Part shown: positions 47,077 through 53,954 of the stretch, piece after piece
Position numbering within the stretch: position 1 is the stretch's first letter
Layout: each line of letters starts with the position of its first letter
Assembly: GCF_002929215.1 (NCBI RefSeq)
Contig: NZ_PJII01000002.1
Span: 149,289 to 213,288, forward strand
Direction: 5' to 3'
DNA: 64,000 nucleotides
DNA from: Arthrobacter sp. ZGTC412
GTDB taxonomy: Bacteria > Actinomycetota > Actinomycetes > Actinomycetales > Micrococcaceae
Notes under the pieces: model-generated
The model's database searches: none
The model's input: the letters and a program-made list of their open reading frames with translations, nothing else
What the model was told of the DNA's origin: nothing
Program-made: the position numbers and the translations under genes

Positions 47077-47777
47077 CCTTCGTCCACACCCCTCATCTTC
47101 TCGAGCAGGTAAAGGTCATCGGCCGTGACAAGGTGCGAGGTCACCGCGTGTTCCACCAGCCGGGCGCGGCGGTTGGTGGCCAGTTTTCCGACGCCCCCGC
47201 GCAGGCCAACAACACCCACCCGGTCCAGCTTGTCGCACACATTGTCCAGCTTCCGGTTGAAGCGGGTCAGCGCCCAGCCGAGTGTCCTGGCGGCAGCGGC
47301 GGACGATGGGATGGCGCTGAAACCGGTCCCTTCGCGCCGGAGCATTGGTTCGGCGAGGGCCACGATGAGTGCTTTCTGCGAGTCGGTGAACACCACCGGT
47401 CCGATGGTGGTGTCGCCGTTGCTGTCCTCTTCGCGGGCCTCCTGCCGGAATGACGGCGTTTTCAGGTGCACGGCGAATTCGTAGGTGGTGGGTCCTGCCG
47501 TGAAGATGATGTTGGTATGGCTGAAGACCAGCGGGATCCGGGCGCCGGGCGAGAGCCAGGCCTGCATACCGCCGGAACCGTCCGCGACCGTGGCCGAAAG
47601 CATGGTGCCCACGTTGCTGAGCCACCAGATCCCGTCGTAGCGGGCCACCTGCAGGAACTGCCGGTGCAGGTAAGGGTTGTCGTCCACTTCGAGGTCGCCT
47701 TCACGCCCGATGTTGAAGATGTCATCGTCCGATGGCTCGTACCACTCACCACAGAAATCTATTGCTAGATCCCCCAT
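47073..47777 (-). CDS. Degenerate FHA-like protein with a C-terminal helical domain
   Basis: About 234 residues. The N-terminal part has an FHA beginning (DDDIFNIGREGDLEVDDNPY), but the usual SxxH and NG positions read PYLHRQF and NVGT, so phosphothreonine binding is doubtful. The second half is helical and basic (SSAAAARTLGWALTRFNRKL, LRGGVGKLATNRRARLVEHA), resembling a winged-helix or four-helix module. ATG 47777 is chosen because GAGGAGG lies about 8 nt upstream; ATG 47822 has none. The stop overlaps the motor gene, so the two are coupled; it may be an adapter for the FtsK-like ATPase. Family not named with certainty. Confidence 0.65.
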   Translation of the reverse strand: MGDLAIDFCGEWYEPSDDDIFNIGREGDLEVDDNPYLHRQFLQVARYDGIWWLSNVGTMLSATVADGSGGMQAWLSPGARIPLVFSHTNIIFTAGPTTYEFAVHLKTPSFRQEAREEDSNGDTTIGPVVFTDSQKALIVALAEPMLRREGTGFSAIPSSAAAARTLGWALTRFNRKLDNVCDKLDRVGVVGLRGGVGKLATNRRARLVEHAVTSHLVTADDLYLLEKMRGVDEG

Positions 47778-47862
47778 TTTCTGTGCCTCCTCGTCGGGCA
47801 AAACTTTGTGTAACGTCGTCATGCTGGTGCTTGTTGTGCTGTTGCCGCCGAAGGCCCGTGGC

Positions 47863-49578
47863 TCATCGACCGGTGCAACCGATGGAGCCTTCCTCCATGG
47901 GGGAGAACGCGCCGTCGGAGCGCACGATCATCACCTGGATGCACGTCTCCCCCGCCGGATTGGACTTCACCCGCACGGGAGCCTGGCCGATGGACTGGTA
48001 TTCCCCGCCGCCCCGGATGGTGTAAACCCGCCACTTGTATGTGTCGCCGTCTTTGGGCTGCGGATTCACCCAGGTAAAGGAGGCGTCGCCGTCGCCCGTT
48101 ATCGCCCCGGTGAGGCCTTCGACGTCAGGTACCGTGCCGTTGTCGAGGGCATCGGCAGGCGGCCTGCTGGCTTCCTGGCTCTGCACCGCCTTGGGCGCGA
48201 CCGGCGCGGCATTGGCCATCACAATGCCTACCACCCCCGCGAGGGCCAGAAGGGTGCCGCCGGAGATGGCAAGCCAGAGGTTGCGTTTTCCATGGTCGGC
48301 GCCGGAAGTGGTGGCAGCGGCGGGTTCCTCTACCCTGGCGGACCGGTGGACGGTGGTGTCCGCGGCGTCGCCGCGGTCGGAAGTGCCGGCGGCCGGGAGC
48401 CTGGCGCCGTCGCTGTCATCTTGGGCTGCCGGGGTGCTGCCGGCAGCGCCGCGCAGCACCGTGGCGTGCGCCCACTCCCGGGGCTGCCCCGGCGGCGCCG
48501 CCGCCGACGGCGTAAAGGGAGCCACCGGAGTCATGGCGGCCGGCGGGGTAAAGCCCGACGGCGGGGCCTCCTTCCCAGGGCCCTGAGGCCGGGTGCGTGC
48601 CGGGAAAGTGGGCGCGCTGCCGGTCCGCTCAGGGTCAATGGCCGCAATGCTCCGCACGCGGGTTTCCTCGGCCCCGTCATCCGGAGGGCTGTCCTCCTGG
48701 TGTGGCTCCTCAAGGACTTCGAAGGGCGTGACGGACAGGTTGAGTTCAGCCTGGATCCGCTGCAGGGCAAGGGCGAAGGCGTGGGCGGAGGAGTACCGGG
48801 ACTCCGGGGACTTCGCCATGGCCGTGGACAGGGCCAGTTCCAGGGATCCCGGGACATCGGCGCGGCCGAGCCGCGGCACCGGCATGTTGCTGATCCGGTT
48901 GATCAGCTCGCGCTGGGAGTTGTGGGCGCCCGGCATCACAAAGGGCGACCGGCCGGCCAGCAGCGTGTAGAGCGTTGCACCAAGCGCCCACACGTCCACC
49001 ATCACGCCGTCCACGCTGCCGTCGGTGAACTGTTCCGGCGGGGACCACGGGATGGACATCCCGGAGTCCTCGTCGGCGTCCCCCGCGAGGGTTCCAGAGA
49101 TGCCGAAATCCGTTAGGGCCGGGCGGTTGTAATCCGTGACCAGGATGTTGGCAGGTTTGATGTCGCGGTGGGCGATGCCGGCGCGGTGGGCTGTCTCGAC
49201 GGCAGATGCCACCTGGATGCCGACGGCCAGGACCTCGTCCACGCTGAACCGCTGCCGCCGGTACCTGACATCGAGGCTGGGCCGGGAGCAGTACTCCATG
49301 GCCAGGTAGGAATGCCCGGCGTCGGTGACCTCGGCCTCGAAGATGGTGACGATGTAGGGGTGGGAGGACAGCTGGGCCATCAGGTTGGCCTCGGACTCGA
49401 ACCGGCGGCGGGCGCCTTCGGTTTTCAGGTCCGAGAGCAACACTTTGACAGCCACTTTGCGGCGGGGCCGGTCCTGTTCGTAGAGGTATACGTCCGAGAA
49501 CCCGCCGGATCCGAGCAGGCTGATGTAAGTGAACCCCGGAATGTAGGGCGGCGGCGCAGGCGGCCGTTTGGAACTCAA
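47863..49578 (-). CDS. Membrane serine/threonine protein kinase (PknB-like)
   Basis: A 571-residue Hanks-type kinase. The domain spans about 15-265: glycine loop LLGSGGFSDVYLYE, Lys in VAVKVLL, HRDIKPANILVTDY and LTDFGISGTL. The activation segment reads GMSIPWSPPEQFTDG rather than the usual T-x-x-Y-x-A-P-E. A disordered Pro/Thr linker leads to one TM near 431-457 (LWLAISGGTLLALAGVVGIV). An outside domain of about 110 residues follows, with FnIII-like strands (FTWVNPQPKDGDTYKWRVYT) and two cysteines at the end; no PASTA repeats. The TTG start overlaps the upstream FHA gene stop in TTGA, with GAGGAG upstream. Likely phosphorylates the FHA partners encoded around it. Confidence 0.9.
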   Translation of the reverse strand: MSSKRPPAPPPYIPGFTYISLLGSGGFSDVYLYEQDRPRRKVAVKVLLSDLKTEGARRRFESEANLMAQLSSHPYIVTIFEAEVTDAGHSYLAMEYCSRPSLDVRYRRQRFSVDEVLAVGIQVASAVETAHRAGIAHRDIKPANILVTDYNRPALTDFGISGTLAGDADEDSGMSIPWSPPEQFTDGSVDGVMVDVWALGATLYTLLAGRSPFVMPGAHNSQRELINRISNMPVPRLGRADVPGSLELALSTAMAKSPESRYSSAHAFALALQRIQAELNLSVTPFEVLEEPHQEDSPPDDGAEETRVRSIAAIDPERTGSAPTFPARTRPQGPGKEAPPSGFTPPAAMTPVAPFTPSAAAPPGQPREWAHATVLRGAAGSTPAAQDDSDGARLPAAGTSDRGDAADTTVHRSARVEEPAAATTSGADHGKRNLWLAISGGTLLALAGVVGIVMANAAPVAPKAVQSQEASRPPADALDNGTVPDVEGLTGAITGDGDASFTWVNPQPKDGDTYKWRVYTIRGGGEYQSIGQAPVRVKSNPAGETCIQVMIVRSDGAFSPMEEGSIGCTGR

Positions 49579-51446
49579 GGAATCTCCTCAAAACGCAGCG
49601 AGATGTTGTCGCCCAGTTCGGCGATGTCACCGTCAAGCAGGATCGCCATCTCGTTTTGGGCCAGGCGGCGCGGGGCCTGGCCCTCACGCACCAGGACAGT
49701 GCCGTTGGTGGCTTTGAGGTCGCAGAGCATCACGTGCCAGCCCTCCAGCCGGACTTCGACGTGGGAGCGGGAGATGTCTCCCCCGGGGCTTGCCACCTGG
49801 ACCAGCCGGGGCATCACGCCGCCCTGGACCCGGGAGACCGAAGGTTGCCGTCCGAGTATCAATGACTCATCGAGGTCCACCAGTTCACCGGTGGAGATGC
49901 GCATCCGGCCGAGGCGGGGACGGGCAACCTGGACGGCGTCCGGGAGCAGTCCGGCGCCGCAGGTTGCACAGGTGGCGCTGGTGGGCGGGTTGGCGTGGTC
50001 CTGGGGGCAGAGCCGGGCCAGCACCAGCGGTCCTGCTGCGGAAACGTCGTTTTTTGCCGGGGCGGGGTGTATGGCCGTCTTTCCCAGGTTGCTCTTCATG
50101 ACTGTCTGACCGTCGTGGTCGCCGTCGTATTCCGCGTGACCCGTTTCAGGTGCGGGCGTAAGCGGAGCGTCGGAGGGTGCGGAGGGTACGGCCGACAGCA
50201 TGGGTGAAAGCACCGCAGGGGGCGGGCCCGGCTCTTTGCCCGCGTCCGCTGTCCGCCAGGGCACGGAGTCAATGAGGCTGCCGGTTGCGGGCCGGACGGG
50301 TGCCGGCCCCGGCGCACCGGTGGGAGGCACGCCCAGTACGACGGCGGGCGGTACGTCCGCCGCAAGCACATCACCGTCCGCCGGCGCAGCCGCTGCCGCT
50401 GCCGCTGCCGGGGAGTGTCCCGGGCTGCCGGGCGTCGCGGGTGCAGCTACTGCCTCCCGCTGGTCGACTGCTTCCTGGTGTGTTGCTTCCTGGTCTGGTG
50501 CTTCCTGGCTGCCGGCGTCCGGGCTGGCTGCCTCCGGGTCTTCGCGCACCGCAGCGTCTTCGATCCTTCGGACGACGGTCCGCTCCCACAGGTGGTCGTA
50601 GGAGCTCGTCATCTCACTTGCCGGGACCTGCTCGGACCGATCCGACGAGCCGGTCACTCCTGCCGCCGCGGCGTTGGATGCACCCGCAGCGGCACCGATG
50701 ACATCCGGCTGGGCGCTGGTCACTGATTGGCCCGCACCCTCCGGGTCGATGTCGGCCAAGGGCTCCAGCTTCTGCAGTGAGTCTTCATCGACGTCGACGC
50801 CGGGATCAACTTCGAAGTCCTCGTCGATCACCGCATAAACGGTTTCGGCGGAGGCCCCGTGCTCGGGAGCGACGGTTATCTCGGGAAGATTTACCGCTTC
50901 CGCTTGAACCGCTGCCTCAGGGGCAGGCTGGACTTCATGCTGAGGCAGGGCTTCCTGTTGAGCATGGGGTTCCTGTTGAGTCAGGATGGAACCTTCAGGT
51001 GCGAGCACGAGGGACTGCAGCAGCACCACGCCTTCCCCCACCGGCAACTCCGGCAGGCCGTGGTTTGAAGCGATGCCCGCAGCAGCGGGAATGGTGAGCC
51101 GGCACAGTCCGGGCAGGGCGAGCCGCCGCTCGTTCCAGGTGGTCACGTCCCGGCCGTTCAGCTCCACTGGGCCCTCGGGTGATTCGACCGTAACGTCCAG
51201 GTCCCCCCTCAGAAAGACCCGAAGGGATCCCGCGAAGTCGAGGATGCCGAAGGAAGGGATGTTGGCCAGCGATCCCCCGGAGCTGCTGGTCACCGCGTGG
51301 AGAACCTCGTGTACTTCCGGCCGGCCTTCCAGCAGGTCCCAAAGTGCGGCTACCAGGGCGGGATCTGTAGCCGGTCCCAGGAGGACAGCCGTGCGGGAGC
51401 GGACAATTCCAAACCAGGTCCCGGGGCTGTAACTAGTGGCGGCCAT
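49575..51446 (-). CDS. FHA-domain scaffold with zinc ribbon
   Basis: A 623-residue protein. Residues 1-140 are a conserved-looking globular start (SYSPGTWFGIVRSRTAVLLG). A very long low-complexity region follows (about 150-470), rich in Ala, Pro, Gln and Glu. A short zinc-ribbon-like segment comes next (CPQDHANPPTSATCATCG). The last 100 residues are an FHA domain with intact LILGRQ, DISRSHVEVRLEG and ATNGTVLV. FHA domains bind phosphothreonine. ATG 51446 lies 14 bp inside the upstream PP2C gene, and its stop overlaps the kinase start. Probably a substrate or docking scaffold of the kinase/phosphatase pair. Confidence 0.82.
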   Translation of the reverse strand: MAATSYSPGTWFGIVRSRTAVLLGPATDPALVAALWDLLEGRPEVHEVLHAVTSSSGGSLANIPSFGILDFAGSLRVFLRGDLDVTVESPEGPVELNGRDVTTWNERRLALPGLCRLTIPAAAGIASNHGLPELPVGEGVVLLQSLVLAPEGSILTQQEPHAQQEALPQHEVQPAPEAAVQAEAVNLPEITVAPEHGASAETVYAVIDEDFEVDPGVDVDEDSLQKLEPLADIDPEGAGQSVTSAQPDVIGAAAGASNAAAAGVTGSSDRSEQVPASEMTSSYDHLWERTVVRRIEDAAVREDPEAASPDAGSQEAPDQEATHQEAVDQREAVAAPATPGSPGHSPAAAAAAAAPADGDVLAADVPPAVVLGVPPTGAPGPAPVRPATGSLIDSVPWRTADAGKEPGPPPAVLSPMLSAVPSAPSDAPLTPAPETGHAEYDGDHDGQTVMKSNLGKTAIHPAPAKNDVSAAGPLVLARLCPQDHANPPTSATCATCGAGLLPDAVQVARPRLGRMRISTGELVDLDESLILGRQPSVSRVQGGVMPRLVQVASPGGDISRSHVEVRLEGWHVMLCDLKATNGTVLVREGQAPRRLAQNEMAILLDGDIAELGDNISLRFEEIP

Positions 51447-52458
51447 CGTCCGGCTCCCCGCTTTCGGGTGCAGAGTCTTCGTGTGCAGAGTCTTCGTGTG
51501 CGGTGCCTTCGTGTGCAGAGCCTTCGTGTGCAGAGGCGGAATCTGAGGCCGGCGCTGCTGCTGTGGCTGACGGCGCCGGGGCCGCTGGTGCTTGGTCTGC
51601 CTGCTGGCCCGGCCGGGAGCGGGGCAGCGTCACTTCGTCCTCGGCTGCCTCCGGGCGCGGGGCTGTGGTGGCTGCACCGGCGTCGTTCAGCACGTTCCGC
51701 GCGTCAACCACGATCACCGTTACGTTGTCCCGGCCGCCGCTGCGGAGCGAGGCCTGGATCAGGGCGTCCACGGCGTCCTGCGGGTGGCCCACGGTGCTGA
51801 GGACCCGGAAGATGTGATCATCCGTCAACTCGCCTGTCAGACCGTCAGAGCAGATGAGGATGCGGTCCCCTTCTTCCACGGGCAGCAGCCAGTAGTCCGC
51901 CTCCGTCTCGTCGCCAGTTCCCAGTGCACGCGTGACCACGTGCCGCCGCGGATGGATGGTGGCCTGCTCAGCGGTAATTTCTCCGGCGTCAACCAGTTCC
52001 TGGACCTCGGAGTGGTCAACGCTGATCTGTTCGAACTTTCCATGGCTGAGACGGTAGGTCCGGGAGTCCCCAATATTCATGACCAGCCAATAGGGCATGC
52101 CCATCTGTTCAACAATTACCGCCCCCGCCAGCGTGGTGCCGGCACGGGCACCGGTGGCCTCGCGGATGGAGTTGTCCGCCCGGACCAGGTACTGCTGGAG
52201 GACGGCAGCCGTGACGCTCCGTTCCCCCGTGGTGAGCTGGGGTATCGCGGCGAGGGCACGAACGCACATTCCGCTGGCTACTTCACCGGCTTCGTGGCCG
52301 CCCATCCCGTCCGCTACGGCGAATACCGGATCAGCGGCGATGTAGGAATCCTCGTTCAGCTCCCTGCGGAGTCCCCGGTCTGTCCCATAGCCGACGCTGA
52401 GGCTGAGCCCTGACCCCGGTTCGAGGCTGGACGGAACGCTTGCGGGCTGTTGATTCAT
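51433..52458 (-). CDS. PP2C-family serine/threonine phosphatase
   Basis: A 341-residue metal-dependent phosphatase that removes phosphate from Ser/Thr. Motifs: RGLRRELNEDSYIAADPVFA, AVADGMGGHEAGEVA, RAGTTLAGAVIV, NIGDSRTYRL, CSDGLTGELTDDHIF and GGRDNVTVIVVDARN, which together hold the metal-binding aspartates. No TM. The C-terminal 90 residues are disordered with repeating SAHEG/SAHED pentapeptides encoded by 15-bp tandem repeats. ATG 52458 overlaps the upstream RDD-FHA gene in ATGA. Natural partner of the kinase at 47863. Confidence 0.93.
   Translation of the reverse strand: MNQQPASVPSSLEPGSGLSLSVGYGTDRGLRRELNEDSYIAADPVFAVADGMGGHEAGEVASGMCVRALAAIPQLTTGERSVTAAVLQQYLVRADNSIREATGARAGTTLAGAVIVEQMGMPYWLVMNIGDSRTYRLSHGKFEQISVDHSEVQELVDAGEITAEQATIHPRRHVVTRALGTGDETEADYWLLPVEEGDRILICSDGLTGELTDDHIFRVLSTVGHPQDAVDALIQASLRSGGRDNVTVIVVDARNVLNDAGAATTAPRPEAAEDEVTLPRSRPGQQADQAPAAPAPSATAAAPASDSASAHEGSAHEGTAHEDSAHEDSAPESGEPDDGRH
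51466..51540. repeat. Five 15-bp tandem repeats coding the PP2C tail
   Basis: Units of GTGTGCAGAGTCTTC type run at 51466-51540, the first and last diverged. Because the unit is 15 bp, gain or loss keeps the frame and would alter the number of SAHE-x pentapeptides at the phosphatase C-terminus. Confidence 0.8.
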
Positions 52459-53954
52459 GCCTGTCCTAGGTAAAAAGTGCGGTCTCCAAAGTGGACACTG
52501 GATCCCGGGGTGACAAATGCGGGCACTCCGGGCTGGAGTGGCGTACGGCGGCCGTCAGGGGTGGTCACGGCGCTGCCGTTGGTTGAATTCCGGTCCGTAA
52601 CCCAGATGCCGGCCCCATCAGTGAGCAGGTGGAGATGGGTCTTGGAGATGGAGCGGCCGGGGTCGTCGACGGCGAGCAGTTGGGCATGCTGTTCGCCGGC
52701 CTGCCCCACCGGGTTGCGCCCGACCAGCACGCTGCGATCCAGCTGGAAGTCGCGGCCGTCGTCGAGCCTGATCCGCAGGACCGCGACGGGTGTGGCCGTG
52801 GCCGACCCGGGGCGCACCTGGGTGCGGTCCACGTCGTCATCCGGATGTTGTTGCTGGGCCCTCGGCTCCGGGACATAAAAGCCGGTGGCCTGCTGGGGGG
52901 CGTGGAACTGCGCGGTCTGGACGGGGGCGACCGGGGCCGGCACCTGCTGCGCAGGCTTCAGGACAGCCTGCGCATCAATCACCTTCGGCGCGCCTGCGCC
53001 GGCCACCGGGGACAACACCTGCTGCACCGGGGGCAGGTTCATCGGTGCGAAGCTGTAGGGCCCCTGGATGCCGCCGGTGGTGATGGGATCGCGGCCTGTC
53101 TTGACGTCGAAGGCGAGGGTTTTCGCGGCAGTATCGTGCCAGCCCCGGAGCCGGCCGTTCTTGTCCCAGGTGTTGGACACCACCACCAGCACGGCCCACG
53201 CCGCGCCGGCCAGCGCCAGCGGGGCGAGGACAAAGAGTGCGGCTGCGAACCACTGGAAAACCATTACGAGGATTGCCGCCAGCAGCATCAGCAGGACACC
53301 GGCACCCGCAATCAGGCCGCGCAGGAAGACCGCCCCGGCACCGGGTGCGTAGCCGTCATTGTCCGCACTACGGATCCCCATCAATACATTGCCAAGGGTC
53401 TTGCCCGTCCTGGCTTCCCATCCCATCACCACGAACAGGTACACCAGGGTCAGTCCCAGGCCAATACCGCCGAACAGCACCAACGAGGCGGTGTCGTAAA
53501 TGATGAACCCCCCGCTGCGCGTTCGCGTGATGCCGGCCAACCCGAGCGCGAACGTCACCACGAGTACTGCCAGGGGCGGCAGCCAGTCGATCACGGCAGC
53601 ACCAAGCCTCTTGCCCGCCGTGGCCGGAGCAAGCTGAAGATTCACTGCCATTCCCGTTCCTCCCCCTGGACCGGCACCCACCTGCACGGTGGACCCGCCG
53701 GCGCTCCCCCGGCCCGTGCCCGCGTTGTTGCCCCCGGCCGGAAGTGCGTGGGGCCTTTCTACTACCGGGATAGTACCGGGAATCCCGGACAGGTGCGCGG
53801 CGGGGGAACCCGGGCGGGGATCAGCAACGGGGTACGGCTGGCGGATGCTGCGTGCTGACCGGTTGGGCAGTGGCGCCCCGCAGGCGGTGCAAAAAGCAGC
53901 CCCGGCACGGATCAGCTGCCGGCAGTGGGGGCAACGCCCGGCGTCGTCTGTCAC
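52455..53954 (-). CDS. Zinc-ribbon, RDD membrane and FHA-domain protein
   Basis: A 499-residue membrane protein. The N-terminus has a zinc ribbon (CPHCRQLIRAGAAFCTACG), then a disordered linker. An RDD domain follows (about 115-275) with KRLGAAVIDWLPPLAVLVVT, GWEARTGKTLGNVLMGIRSA and further TM segments. After a Pro/Gln linker, the C-terminal FHA domain has VLVGRNPVG, SISKTHLHLL and NSTNGSAV, all key positions kept. GTG 53954 overlaps the upstream TgpA-like gene in GTGA. It may recruit the phosphorylation network to the membrane. Confidence 0.87.
   Translation of the reverse strand: MTDDAGRCPHCRQLIRAGAAFCTACGAPLPNRSARSIRQPYPVADPRPGSPAAHLSGIPGTIPVVERPHALPAGGNNAGTGRGSAGGSTVQVGAGPGGGTGMAVNLQLAPATAGKRLGAAVIDWLPPLAVLVVTFALGLAGITRTRSGGFIIYDTASLVLFGGIGLGLTLVYLFVVMGWEARTGKTLGNVLMGIRSADNDGYAPGAGAVFLRGLIAGAGVLLMLLAAILVMVFQWFAAALFVLAPLALAGAAWAVLVVVSNTWDKNGRLRGWHDTAAKTLAFDVKTGRDPITTGGIQGPYSFAPMNLPPVQQVLSPVAGAGAPKVIDAQAVLKPAQQVPAPVAPVQTAQFHAPQQATGFYVPEPRAQQQHPDDDVDRTQVRPGSATATPVAVLRIRLDDGRDFQLDRSVLVGRNPVGQAGEQHAQLLAVDDPGRSISKTHLHLLTDGAGIWVTDRNSTNGSAVTTPDGRRTPLQPGVPAFVTPGSSVHFGDRTFYLGQA

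Noticed and set aside
47677-49116. Plus-strand open frame opposite the kinase
   Set aside because: Antisense to HRD/DFG-containing kinase sequence; product is low-complexity.
51466-51540. Short direct repeats considered as a CRISPR array
   Set aside because: Units are contiguous 15-mers without spacers, in frame inside the PP2C gene.
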